A DNA stretch of 64,000 bases. It comes from Pseudochelatococcus sp050946405 (GTDB lineage: Bacteria; Pseudomonadota; Alphaproteobacteria; Rhizobiales; Beijerinckiaceae). Position numbers and translations under genes: made by a program. The stretch lies in contig NZ_JBMNUS010000002.1 in the NCBI RefSeq assembly GCF_050946405.1, positions 545,395 to 609,394 of the forward strand, in the 5' to 3' direction. Positions 45,312 to 55,262 of this stretch are shown in pieces. The notes under the pieces were generated by a model. That model was not told the origin of the DNA. It searched no databases and was given only the letters and a program-made list of their open reading frames with translations. Every line of letters starts with the position of its first letter. Positions within the stretch are counted from its first letter, which is position 1.

Positions 45312-45651
45312 GCCGCGCGATCCCGCCGGGAACCCCTGCGCCCGGCGGACAGGCCGTCAGGAGCCGCTCCGGCAGACCGGACGGCGGAAACCGATCGCGG
45401 GTGTAGGCGGCAGGGCGCCGCATGCACCCGCGATCCGCTTTTTCGCGGCCTCCCGCGCCGGAAAACATTGCCGTTAGGGGCGAATTGCCTTATATGCAGC
45501 GCGGTAAAGCCACCTGGCGGGTCGGGTCCGGGGGCTGATCATACGAAATCGTCGGATGCCTGCGGTGACATCACGTTGTCATCTCGCAATGGCATCTGGC
45601 TTCGTCACTTTTGAGCACCACCGCGCGCGACCGGCGCGGTCAGGAAACCCT
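45312..45651. other. 340-bp intergenic region ahead of typA
   Basis: Besides the hairpin after the MCP gene, I see no gene or RNA. The typA promoter is expected near 45470-45600. Confidence 0.45.
45323..45348 (+). terminator. GC-rich hairpin after the chemotaxis receptor gene
   Basis: CCGCCGGG (45323-45330) and CCCGGCGG (45341-45348) form an 8-bp perfect stem 11 bases after the MCP stop. There is no T run, so it may be a transcript-end stabiliser rather than an intrinsic terminator. Confidence 0.4.
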
Positions 45652-47475
<1,824 letters not shown>

Positions 47476-47511
47476 GAGCGCCGCTCGACCTGCGGCCTCG
47501 TCAAGCTTGCA

Positions 47512-47550
47512 AAAAACGCGGGAAGCTTGTGCTTCCCGCGTTTTTCTTTT
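47512..47550. terminator. Bidirectional rho-independent terminator
   Basis: A perfect 15-bp stem AAAAACGCGGGAAGC / GCTTCCCGCGTTTTT with loop TTGT (47527-47530), T-rich on one side and A-rich on the other. It lies between the convergent typA and cysK genes and should stop both transcripts. Confidence 0.92.
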
Positions 47551-47590
47551 GGCGATGATATGGCGGCCGATCAGGAATCGGCCGCGGCTG

Positions 47591-48568
47591 TCAAAGCCCC
47601 TCGAACAGCGCGGTCGACAGATAGCGCTCGGCGAAGGAGGGAATGACGATGACGATGTTCCTGCCCTCGAACTCGGGACGCGCGCCGATTTCGAGCGCCG
47701 CGGCGATCGCGGCCCCCGACGAGATGCCGACCGGAATGCCCTCCAGACGCGCGAGCAGGCGCGCGGTGTCGAACGCGGTCTGGTTGCCGACCGTCACCAC
47801 CTCGTCGATGACGGAACGATCGAGGATCTGCGGCACGAAGCCGGGGCCGATGCCCTGAATCTTGTGCGGGCCCGGCGTGCCGCCCGACAGCACGGGCGAA
47901 TCCTCGGGCTCGACCGCGACGACGCGCACGGAGGGCTTGCGGCCCTTCAACACCTGCCCCACGCCGGTGATGGTGCCGCCGGTGCCGACACCCGACACCA
48001 GCACGTCGACCGAGCCCTCGGTATCGTTCCAGATCTCTTCGGCCGTGGTGCGGCGATGGATATCGGGATTGGCCGGGTTGGCGAACTGCTGCGGGATGAC
48101 CGCGCCGGGAATCGCCGCCTTCAGCTCCTCGGCGCGGGCGATGGCCCCCTTCATGCCCTGCGCGCCGGGCGTCAGTTCAAGCTCCGCGCCAAGCAGCGCG
48201 AGCATCTTGCGCCGCTCCACCGACATCGTTTCCGGCATCACGATGATGAGACGATAGCCGCGCGCCGCCGCGACGAAGGCAAGCGCGATGCCGGTGTTGC
48301 CGGACGTCGGCTCGATGAGGGTGCCGCCGGGTTGCAGCACGCCGCTCTGCTCGAGCGCGTCGACCAGCGCCACCCCGAGACGGTCCTTGACGCTGGAGAT
48401 CGGGTTGAAAAACTCAAGCTTGGCCAGCAGGTGGGCCTTGATGCCCTTTTCAGCCTCCAGCCGGTTGAGGCGCACCAGCGGCGTGTCGCCGATGGTCTCG
48501 GTAATCGAATCGTAGATTCGCCCCCTGCCCGGCTTGTTTGGCCTGTCTGCATTGCTGGTTGCGGTCAT
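47591..48568 (-). CDS. cysK: Cysteine synthase A
   Basis: A 325-aa PLP enzyme that makes L-cysteine from O-acetylserine and sulfide. The PLP Lys61 is in NPISSVKDR, the SGNTGIALAF motif binds the substrate carboxyl, and GTGGTITGVGQVLK holds the phosphate. It is convergent with typA. A Rrf2 gene lies 55 bases downstream of its start side, on the same strand and upstream in transcription, probably in one unit. Confidence 0.97.
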   Translation of the reverse strand: MTATSNADRPNKPGRGRIYDSITETIGDTPLVRLNRLEAEKGIKAHLLAKLEFFNPISSVKDRLGVALVDALEQSGVLQPGGTLIEPTSGNTGIALAFVAAARGYRLIIVMPETMSVERRKMLALLGAELELTPGAQGMKGAIARAEELKAAIPGAVIPQQFANPANPDIHRRTTAEEIWNDTEGSVDVLVSGVGTGGTITGVGQVLKGRKPSVRVVAVEPEDSPVLSGGTPGPHKIQGIGPGFVPQILDRSVIDEVVTVGNQTAFDTARLLARLEGIPVGISSGAAIAAALEIGARPEFEGRNIVIVIPSFAERYLSTALFEGL

Positions 48569-48623
48569 TCGTCAAACTCCTGCATGAATGCCTTCGGCAA
48601 ATGCGACCATCGCATTCACCGGT

Positions 48624-49076
48624 TCAGATCGTGAAATCGGTCGTGACCTCCGGCGGACCGAACGCGGTCGTCTTCTCGGCGCGGCGGCAGATATCCTCTA
48701 CGGTGACAGCGTCCAGAAGCGACAGGAACGCACCCGACGCCTCCTTGACGACGGGTGCGATCACGCGTTCGACCAGTTCCGAATCCGGCACCGGCGGCAG
48801 ATTTTCCTCCGCCGACGCCGCCATCGCCGCACGTACGATTTCGCCGGCGCTGATGCGCCTTCTCTCGCGGGCGAGCTCGTAGCCGCCCCGCGGCCCGCGA
48901 ACGCCCTTGAGAATACCCGCCCGCACGAGCTGCTGCAAAATCGTTTCGAGATGACGCGGCGGCAGATGATGCCGCGCGGCGAGAAACTTTGCGGCGACAG
49001 GCGTCGGCCGCGCATGGATCGCGACATCGACAACCGCGGCAATGGCGAGCAAACTGCGCCTGGACAACAGATTCAT
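48624..49076 (-). CDS. Rrf2 family regulator, CymR-like, likely regulator of cysK
   Basis: A 150-aa winged-helix regulator. The HTH region is about 25-55 (AAKFLAARHHLPPRHLETILQQLVRAGIL), followed by the wing KGVRGPRGGYELAR of Rrf2 proteins. Iron-sulfur Rrf2 members have three clustered Cys; this one has a single Cys (DICRRAE), so it should not hold a cluster in that way, as in CymR, which senses cysteine through CysK. It sits directly upstream of cysK on the same strand (gap 55 bases), which supports a sulfur role. That role is inference. Confidence 0.9.
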   Translation of the reverse strand: MNLLSRRSLLAIAAVVDVAIHARPTPVAAKFLAARHHLPPRHLETILQQLVRAGILKGVRGPRGGYELARERRRISAGEIVRAAMAASAEENLPPVPDSELVERVIAPVVKEASGAFLSLLDAVTVEDICRRAEKTTAFGPPEVTTDFTI

Positions 49077-49375
49077 CGATTATCCCTGGACTAGAGCCTT
49101 TCGGCATTTCGTTGAAACGCCGAAAGGCTCTATCTTATTGATCCGACGCGTTTTCTTCACGCAAAGCGGCACCCGTTTCGCTTGAAAACGCTCTACCCCG
49201 TCTGTCGCCGCGCCCCCGGCAGCACCGCCGGGAGGCATGACGCATCGACTATCGGACTCAAATTACCGGAATAGTAGGGAAATAAAAGCCATCTCCATGA
49301 ATTTTCTGTAAGTACCGGTCTTTTCCAATCATACACCGATGCACGTGAAATGCGCTGTCATTTGCCGCAAACGCG
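49077..49375. other. Intergenic region between dut and the Rrf2 gene
   Basis: 299 bases, about a third of it the family A repeat. The rest includes an AT-richer patch (49250-49350) that probably holds the Rrf2-cysK promoter. No gene is seen. Confidence 0.45.
49092..49195. repeat. Mosaic palindrome, family A (well preserved)
   Basis: First hairpin GAGCCTTTCGGC...GCCGAAAGGCTC (12-bp perfect), linker TATCTTATTGA, second hairpin GCGTTTTC...GAAAACGC with inner CGCAAAGCGG/CGTTTCGC. It lies 15 bases upstream of the Rrf2 start codon, so it occupies the leader or promoter area of that gene. Confidence 0.85.
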
Positions 49376-49825
49376 CTATTTCAGCCCGGTCGATCCGAAA
49401 CCGCCCTCGCCGCGCGCCGTTTCCGACAAGGCTTCGGCTTCCGTCACCGGATAGCGTCGCACCTCGGCGATAACGGCCTGGGCGATGCGGTCGCCGTGGT
49501 GGATGGTGAAGGGCTCCGCGCCGAGATGGTAGAGGCCGACCATCAGCACGCCGCGATAATCCTCATCCACCGTGCCGGGGCTGTTGGGAATGATGAGCCC
49601 GTGCCGCAGCGCGAGCCCCGAGCGCGGGCGCACCTGCATCTCGGTGCCGGGCGGCAGTTCCACGGAAAAACCCGTGGAGACCAGCGCGAAACGGCCATGC
49701 GTGAAGGTGAGCGGCCCTTCCGGCAGGAAGGCGCGCAGGTCCATGCCGGCCGCGCCCGCCGTCGCATAGGCGGGCAGCGGCAGGTCCGCATTGCCCTCCA
49801 CCCGTCTGAACCTGATGTCAGCCAT
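49376..49825 (-). CDS. dut: Deoxyuridine 5'-triphosphate nucleotidohydrolase
   Basis: A 149-aa trimeric dUTPase that removes dUTP and supplies dUMP. Conserved motifs are visible: AGMDLRAF (1), RSGLALRHG (2), NSPGTVDEDYRGVLMVGL (3, with the Asp), DRIAQ(A) (4) and the C-terminal arm RGEGGFGSTG (5). The ATG overlaps the end of coaBC by 8 bases, so the two are translationally linked. Confidence 0.97.
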   Translation of the reverse strand: MADIRFRRVEGNADLPLPAYATAGAAGMDLRAFLPEGPLTFTHGRFALVSTGFSVELPPGTEMQVRPRSGLALRHGLIIPNSPGTVDEDYRGVLMVGLYHLGAEPFTIHHGDRIAQAVIAEVRRYPVTEAEALSETARGEGGFGSTGLK

Positions 49826-51167
49826 CCGCGCCCGCTCCCGTCGACGTCTGGAAAAAGGCGGCCGCCCGCGCGATCAGGCGGCGCGCCACCTCGGTCTTGT
49901 CCATCGTCGGCCAGCTTTCGACACCGTCCCTGCTGATGAGATGAACCGTGTTGCGCTCGCCGCCCATCACGCCGGTGCCCTTGCCGACGTCATTGGCCAC
50001 GATCCAGTCGCAGCCCTTGCGCGCGAGCTTCGCCTGCGCGTGCTCCAGCACGGTGTCCGTCTCCGCCGCGAAGCCGATGACGAGCGCCGGGCGCGGCGAG
50101 CCCTGCGCGACGGTCGCGAGGATATCGGGATTTTCCACGAAGGTGAATTGCGGCATCGCACCCGCGCCCTTCTTGATCTTGGCGTCGGCCTCCTCCGCGG
50201 TGCGCCAGTCCGCCACCGCGGCCGCGAAGATGGCGACGTCGACCGGCAGCGCCGCCAGCACGGCCGCCAGCATGTCGCGCGCGGTGGTGACGCGGCGCAC
50301 GGTCACGCCTTCCGGGTCGGGCAGATTGACGGGGCCGGAAATGAGCACGACCTGCGCTCCGGCGCGCGCCGCCGCCCCGGCGATGGCGTGGCCCTGCCGG
50401 CCGGACGACCGGTTGGCGATGTAGCGCACGGGATCGATGGGCTCATGCGTGGGGCCGGAGGTGACGAGCACGCGCTTGCCGGCCAGCGGCAGCACCGCCA
50501 GTTGCCTGTCGGGCGTGGGCGCATGAGCGCCCTGTTCCTCGCCCGGCAGCAGCAGCGCGGGCGCGAGCAGCGCCTCGATGGCGGCGAGGATTTCCGCCGG
50601 CTCCGCCATGCGCCCGAGACCCGATTCGCCCCGCTCCGCCATCGCGCCGCTGTTGGGGCCGACGAACCGCACGCCGTCGGCGCGCAGCCGCGCCACGTTG
50701 CGCGCGGTGGCCGGATGCGCCCACATGCGCGGGTTCATGGCCGGCGCGACGAGCACAGGGGTGTCGGTGGCGAGCAGCGCCGTCGAGGCGAGGTCGTCGG
50801 CCAGCCCGTTGGCCATCTTCGCCAGCAGGTCCGCCGTCGCCGGCGCCACCACGATGAGATCGCTCGAGCGCGAGAGCGCGATATGGCCGATATCCGCCTC
50901 GTCGGTCAGCGAGAAGAGATCGGTGAACGCCTTCTCGCCGGTGAGGCTCGCCACCGACAACGGCGTCACGAATTCGGCCGCGGCGCGCGTCATGATGGCG
51001 CGCACGGCAAGGCCGCGATCCTTGGCGCGGCGGATCAACTCCAGCACCTTGTAGGCCGCGATGCCGCCGCCGATCACCAGAAGCAGGCGTTTTCCCGCCA
51101 GAGAGCCGCCGGCCGGAGAACTGCCGTGAGTTCCGCGCGTATCGTCGTCAGGCGCATCGTGTTGCAT
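49818..51167 (-). CDS. coaBC: Bifunctional phosphopantothenoylcysteine decarboxylase / phosphopantothenate-cysteine ligase
   Basis: A 449-aa CoA-biosynthesis enzyme. The FMN-dependent decarboxylase is about 25-200 (LLLVIGGGIAAYKVLELIRRAKD, HIALSRSSDLIVVAPATADLLAKMANGLADDL, PAMNPRMW) and the ligase about 210-445 (VLVTSGPTHEPIDPVRYIANRSSGRQGHAIA). Where E. coli has the catalytic-loop Cys in LACG, this protein reads GAMAERGESGLGRM, with no Cys; I recall that alphaproteobacterial homologues share this variant. The ATG is at 51167. It overlaps dut and follows ubiB. Confidence 0.96.
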   Translation of the reverse strand: MQHDAPDDDTRGTHGSSPAGGSLAGKRLLLVIGGGIAAYKVLELIRRAKDRGLAVRAIMTRAAAEFVTPLSVASLTGEKAFTDLFSLTDEADIGHIALSRSSDLIVVAPATADLLAKMANGLADDLASTALLATDTPVLVAPAMNPRMWAHPATARNVARLRADGVRFVGPNSGAMAERGESGLGRMAEPAEILAAIEALLAPALLLPGEEQGAHAPTPDRQLAVLPLAGKRVLVTSGPTHEPIDPVRYIANRSSGRQGHAIAGAAARAGAQVVLISGPVNLPDPEGVTVRRVTTARDMLAAVLAALPVDVAIFAAAVADWRTAEEADAKIKKGAGAMPQFTFVENPDILATVAQGSPRPALVIGFAAETDTVLEHAQAKLARKGCDWIVANDVGKGTGVMGGERNTVHLISRDGVESWPTMDKTEVARRLIARAAAFFQTSTGAGADG

Positions 51168-51195
51168 GCATCACCTCCCGATCATCCATTCGGCG

Positions 51196-52767
51196 TCATG
51201 CCGCAAGCAGCAGGAGCACCAGGGTCAACTGGATCAGCGCGATCGCCCACAGGGCGAGCATCACGCCGCGATTGCCGCGCCCCTCCGCCTTGCCGATGGC
51301 TTCCGTGGTGGCCGGCGAGAGCGTGAAGCCTTCCACCGATGCCTTTTCGAGACGGGCGAACACGCGCTCGCCGCGCGACAGCAACGCAGGCAGGCGCGCG
51401 AGCAGCCCGCCGACATCCCGCGCGCCCCGCCCCGCCTCCGCCGCCAGCCCGAGCGGGCCGAGATTGCGCTCGATCCACTCCCGCACCACCGGCTCCGCCG
51501 AGCCCCACATGTCGAGCTGCGGATCGAGCTTGCGCGCGACGCCCTCCACCACGACCATCGTCTTTTGCAGCATGACGAGTTCGGTCCGCGTCGCCATGTC
51601 GAACAGCGCCGTGATCTCGAACAGCAGCGTCAGCAGCTTCGCCATCGAAATTTCGTCGGCGCGCCGGTTGTGGATCGGCTCGCCGATGGCGCGGATCGCC
51701 TGCGCGAAATCCTCCACGGAATGATGGTCCGGCACGTAGCCGGCGTCGAAATGCACCTGCGCGGTGCGCCTGTAGTCGCGGGTGATGAAGCCGAGCAGGA
51801 TTTCCGCCAGAAAGCGCCGCTCCGCCCGGCCCAGCCGGCCCATGATGCCGCAGTCGACGGCCACGAGCCGCCCTTGCGCATCGACGAAAAGATTGCCCGG
51901 ATGCATGTCCGCGTGAAAGAAGCCGTCGCGCAGCGCATGGCGCAGGAAGGACTGGATCACCGTCTTCGCCAGCGCCTTGCGGTCATGCCCCGCCGCCTCG
52001 ATAGCCGGGATGTCCGAGAGCGGAATGCCGTGCACCCATTCGCTGGTCATCACCTCGCGGCCGGTCGCGTCCCATTCCACGTTCGGCACACGGAAATCGG
52101 GATCGTCGCGGGTGTTCTCGCCCATTTCGGACAGCGCCGCCGCCTCCAGCCGCAGGTCCATTTCCATGGAGACGGAACGGGCCAGGGTTTCCACCACCTC
52201 CACGGGGCGCAGCCGGCGCATGTCGGGCAGCAGCCGCTGCATCAGCCGCGCCGCGAAGCGCATGGCGGCGAGATCGCGCGCGAAGCGCTCGCGCACGCCG
52301 GGCCGCAGGATCTTCACCGCCACCTCGTCGCCGCCGGCGACGAGCCGCGCCCGGTGCACCTGCGCGATCGAAGCGGCCGCGATCGGCGAACTGAAATCCG
52401 CGAACAGCGTGTCGAGCGTGCGGCCGAAGGCGCTCTCAACGATGCGCACCGCCACCGCCTGATCGAAAGGCGGCATCCTGTCCTGCAACGATTCGAGATC
52501 CCGCGCCGTGCGCGCGCCCACGACATCCGGGCGGGTGGCGAGAAACTGGCCGAACTTCACATAGGACGGCCCGAGCCGCGTGAGAGCCGCCGCGAGCCGC
52601 TCGGCGCTGCCGCCGGGGCCGGGGCGCTCGATGAGGCGCGCGAGCCGGATGGCGAGACGGGCGGAAGGCGGCAGCTCCGTCGTATCGACGAGGCCGAGCG
52701 CGCCCTCGCGCGCCAGCACGAAGCCGACCCGCGACAGACGCGCCGTGTGAATGAGGCCGCCGATCAT
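51196..52767 (-). CDS. ubiB: Ubiquinone biosynthesis protein UbiB (ABC1/ADCK kinase-like)
   Basis: A 523-aa UbiB, an atypical kinase-like ATPase needed for coenzyme Q synthesis. The KxGQ motif (YVKFGQFLATRPD) is at about residue 70, with the family ExD (IAQVHRARLVAGGDEVAVKI) and FHADMHPGNLFVDAQGRLVAVDCG (about 285) regions. Two hydrophobic C-terminal helices (GVMLALWAIALIQLTLVLLLLAA) anchor it to the membrane. Located 28 bases upstream of coaBC and downstream of ubiE on the same strand. Confidence 0.96.
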   Translation of the reverse strand: MIGGLIHTARLSRVGFVLAREGALGLVDTTELPPSARLAIRLARLIERPGPGGSAERLAAALTRLGPSYVKFGQFLATRPDVVGARTARDLESLQDRMPPFDQAVAVRIVESAFGRTLDTLFADFSSPIAAASIAQVHRARLVAGGDEVAVKILRPGVRERFARDLAAMRFAARLMQRLLPDMRRLRPVEVVETLARSVSMEMDLRLEAAALSEMGENTRDDPDFRVPNVEWDATGREVMTSEWVHGIPLSDIPAIEAAGHDRKALAKTVIQSFLRHALRDGFFHADMHPGNLFVDAQGRLVAVDCGIMGRLGRAERRFLAEILLGFITRDYRRTAQVHFDAGYVPDHHSVEDFAQAIRAIGEPIHNRRADEISMAKLLTLLFEITALFDMATRTELVMLQKTMVVVEGVARKLDPQLDMWGSAEPVVREWIERNLGPLGLAAEAGRGARDVGGLLARLPALLSRGERVFARLEKASVEGFTLSPATTEAIGKAEGRGNRGVMLALWAIALIQLTLVLLLLAA

Positions 52768-52792
52768 GCCATGATCACCTTGTTCCCTGAGC

Positions 52793-53545
52793 TCAAAGCT
52801 TCCAGCCGGAATGAATGGCGACGATGCCGCCGCTGAGCGGCCGCCAGCTCACACGGCCGAAACCGGCATCGCGAATCATGCCCGCGAAAGCATCCGGCAG
52901 CGGAAACTTGCGGATGGATTCCACGAGGTATCGATAGGGCTCGCCGTCGCCCGTCACCAGGCGGCCGAGACCCGGAATGACGTTGAACGAATAGGTGTCG
53001 TAGAACGTGTCGAGCAGCGGCACGTCGACACGGCTGAACTCCAGGCAGAGAAAGCGTCCGCCGCGCCGGAGCACCCGGTGCGCCTCGCGCAGCGCCGCCG
53101 GAATGTCCGGCACGTTGCGGATGCCGAAGGCGATGGTGTAGCCGTCATAGGCGCCGGCCGGCAGGGGCAGCGTCTCGGCATTGCCCTGCACGAAGCGCAG
53201 CCGCTCGCCATATCTGTGTTTCGCCCTCTCCCGCCCCACGCGCAGCATGTCGCCGTTGATGTCGAGAATGGTGACGCGCGTCTGCGGTCCGCCCGCATCG
53301 AGCACGCGAAAGGCGATGTCGCCGGTGCCGCCCGCGACGTCGAGATGGTCGAACGGCCGGTGGCGCGGCGGACGCAGCATGGAGATCAGCGCATCCTTCC
53401 ACAACCGATGCATGCCGGCCGACATCAGGTCGTTCATCAGGTCGTAGCGGCCGGCGACCTTGTGGAAAACGTCGTCCACCAGCCCCTGCTTCTCGGCCAG
53501 CGGCACGTCGGTAAATCCGAAATGGGTCGTCGCCTCGTTCGTCAT
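52793..53545 (-). CDS. ubiE: Ubiquinone/menaquinone C-methyltransferase UbiE
   Basis: A 250-aa SAM methyltransferase that adds the C2 methyl group in ubiquinone synthesis. Motif I is LDVAGGTGDIAFRVL, then NAETLPLPAGAYDGYTIAFGIRNVPDIPAALREAHRVLRRGGRFLCLEFS, the UbiE/COQ5 signature. The start MTNEATTHFGFTDVPLAEKQGLVDDVF is typical. The ATG at 53545 is used; two more ATG codons lie just upstream (53551 and 53554). It begins the ubiE-ubiB-coaBC-dut unit and is divergent from mutM. Confidence 0.97.
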   Translation of the reverse strand: MTNEATTHFGFTDVPLAEKQGLVDDVFHKVAGRYDLMNDLMSAGMHRLWKDALISMLRPPRHRPFDHLDVAGGTGDIAFRVLDAGGPQTRVTILDINGDMLRVGRERAKHRYGERLRFVQGNAETLPLPAGAYDGYTIAFGIRNVPDIPAALREAHRVLRRGGRFLCLEFSRVDVPLLDTFYDTYSFNVIPGLGRLVTGDGEPYRYLVESIRKFPLPDAFAGMIRDAGFGRVSWRPLSGGIVAIHSGWKL

Positions 53546-53701
53546 GAGCATCATCCCGCCGCATACGCCATACCGCGCCGTTGGCCGCGGTTTCGCGGAC
53601 CATAGCGAAAGCGCCGCCTCTCCGCTATGCTCATCTCGATTGTTCCGCCGGTCCTGCACCGGCGGTTTACACCATAGAAACGGAAGGCTCCCTCGTCCAC
53701 C

Positions 53702-54583
53702 ATGCCGGAATTGCCCGAAGTCGAGACGGTTCGCCGCGGTCTCGAACCCGTCATGACCGGCGCGCGCATCATGCGCACGGAGTTGCGCCGGGCCGATCTG
53801 CGCTTTCCCTTTCCCGAGCGCTTCGCGCAGCGCCTTCAGGAACGCACGGTGCAGGCTCTCTCGCGGCGGGCGAAATATCTCGTCGCCGACATCGAGGGAG
53901 ACGTGCTGCTCGTCATGCATCTTGGCATGAGCGGGCGCTTCCTCATCGAGACGCAGGACGCCGCCGGCCGGCCCGGCGCGTTCCACCGGCCGGCCGGCGG
54001 CAACCCCGCGCACGATCACGTGGTGTTCCATCTCTCGAACGGCGCGCGCGTCACCTACAACGACACGCGGCGTTTCGGTTTCATGCTGCTCGTTCCCGCC
54101 CGGGAGCGGGAGACGCATCCGCTGTTTCGCGGCATCGGCATCGAGCCGCTCGGCAACGCGCTCGACGCCGAAACGCTCGCGCGGCTGTTCGCGGGGAAGC
54201 GCGCGCCGCTCAAGGCCGCGCTTCTCGACCAGCGGCTGATCGCCGGGCTCGGCAATATCTACGTTTGCGAGGCGCTGCACCGCGCCGGCCTTGCGCCGGA
54301 ACGCGCCGCCGGCACCATCGCGGGCGACGGCGGCGCCCCCACCGAGGAGGCGCGCCGTCTCACACGCGCCATCCGCGACGTGCTGGACGAGGCCATCGCC
54401 GCCGGCGGCTCGACGCTGCGCGACTATGCGCATACCGACGGATCGCTGGGCTATTTCCAGCATGCGTTCCGCGTCTACGGGCGCGAGGGCGCGCCCTGCG
54501 CGACGCCGGGATGCGGCGGCAGCGTGGCCCGCATCGTCCAGTCCGGCCGCTCCACGTTCTTCTGTCCCGCCTGCCAGCGCTGA
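53702..54583 (+). CDS. mutM: Formamidopyrimidine-DNA glycosylase
   Basis: A 293-aa DNA repair enzyme that removes 8-oxoguanine and formamidopyrimidines. The catalytic N-terminus MPELPE (Pro2, Glu3) is intact, with the H2TH region LLDQRLIAGLGNIYVCEALHRAGL near 170 and the zinc finger CATPGCGG...FFCPACQR (four Cys) at the C-terminus. GGAAGG upstream supports the start. Divergent from ubiE; this gene order is common in the group. Confidence 0.97.
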   Translation: MPELPEVETVRRGLEPVMTGARIMRTELRRADLRFPFPERFAQRLQERTVQALSRRAKYLVADIEGDVLLVMHLGMSGRFLIETQDAAGRPGAFHRPAGGNPAHDHVVFHLSNGARVTYNDTRRFGFMLLVPARERETHPLFRGIGIEPLGNALDAETLARLFAGKRAPLKAALLDQRLIAGLGNIYVCEALHRAGLAPERAAGTIAGDGGAPTEEARRLTRAIRDVLDEAIAAGGSTLRDYAHTDGSLGYFQHAFRVYGREGAPCATPGCGGSVARIVQSGRSTFFCPACQR

Positions 54584-54698
54584 TCCGACAGCCGGGGCCG
54601 ACGATACAAGCCCCCGCCGGCCGGTTTTCCGGGAACTTTCGCGCCCGTCGCGCGTTGCGAAACAGGGGTGCAACGAAAACCAGGCAAATGAGGATCAG

Positions 54699-55028
54699 AT
54701 GACGAGCGCCGACGGCATTTCGACCGGCAACACGATCTCCGACAGGAAAACCACCGGCAAAAAGGCTTCGACACGCGGCTTCGCATCCATGGACCGTGAA
54801 AAACAGCGCGCCATCGCCTCCAAGGGCGGGCGCAGCGTGCCGAACGAAAAGCGCAGCTTCGCGCAGAACCGCGAACTGGCGGCGGAAGCCGGACGAAAGG
54901 GCGGACGCAGCGTGCCGGACGAAAAGCGCAGCTTCTCCCAGAACCCCACGCTGGCGGCGGAAGCGGGGCGGAAAGGCGGGCAGGCCCCGCATGGCGGCCG
55001 CGTGCCGGCGCAGGACGCGCAGGAGTAG
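54699..55028 (+). CDS. KGG-motif stress-induced protein
   Basis: A 109-aa hydrophilic, basic protein with three KGG-type repeats: FASMDREKQRAIASKGGRSV, AQNRELAAEAGRKGGRSV and SQNPTLAAEAGRKGGQA. The KGG family (including GsiB- and YciG-type proteins) is induced by desiccation or acid stress and has no known enzyme activity. The ATG has GAGG six bases upstream; an overlapping frame further upstream is open but Pro/Arg-rich. It stands alone after mutM; the histidine kinase follows on the other strand. Confidence 0.85.
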   Translation: MTSADGISTGNTISDRKTTGKKASTRGFASMDREKQRAIASKGGRSVPNEKRSFAQNRELAAEAGRKGGRSVPDEKRSFSQNPTLAAEAGRKGGQAPHGGRVPAQDAQE

Positions 55029-55057
55029 CCGACCGGCGGCCGCGATCAGGGGGCTTC

Positions 55058-55109
55058 AGAGCGCTTTCCGATCGAATGGAATCATTTGATCGATCGGAAT
55101 TCGCTCAAA
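55058..55109. repeat. Mosaic palindrome, family B
   Basis: AGAGCGC (55058-55064) pairs with the GCTC end; the inner GATCGAATG/CATTTGATC has one mismatch. It is the first of three elements in the composite array. Confidence 0.8.
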
Positions 55110-55123
55110 CAAAGAAATCGAGG

Positions 55124-55155
55124 TTCTGTCCCGTTTCGATTGAAACGGGACAGAA
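55124..55155. repeat. 14-bp perfect hairpin between repeats
   Basis: TTCTGTCCCGTTTC (55124-55137), loop GATT, GAAACGGGACAGAA (55142-55155). It joins the family B and family A elements and could be a transcript-end structure for the KGG gene. Confidence 0.85.
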
Positions 55156-55157
55156 TC

Positions 55158-55262
55158 TAGAGCATTTCGGCGTTTCGTTGAAACGCCGAAATGCTCTATC
55201 TTATTGACTTGACGCGTTTTCTTCACGCAAAGCGGTATCCGCTTTGCTTGAAAACGCTTTAG
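55158..55262. repeat. Mosaic palindrome, family A
   Basis: First hairpin GAGCATTTCGGCGTTT/AAACGCCGAAATGCTC (16-bp perfect stem), then CTATCTTATTGACTTGAC, then the second GCGTTTTC/GAAAACGC hairpin. The TAA stop of the histidine kinase (55259-55261) is the last part of the repeat. Confidence 0.88.

Noticed and set aside
45323..45348. Hairpin after the MCP gene as a strong intrinsic terminator
   Set aside because: No T run follows, so only a low-confidence entry was kept.
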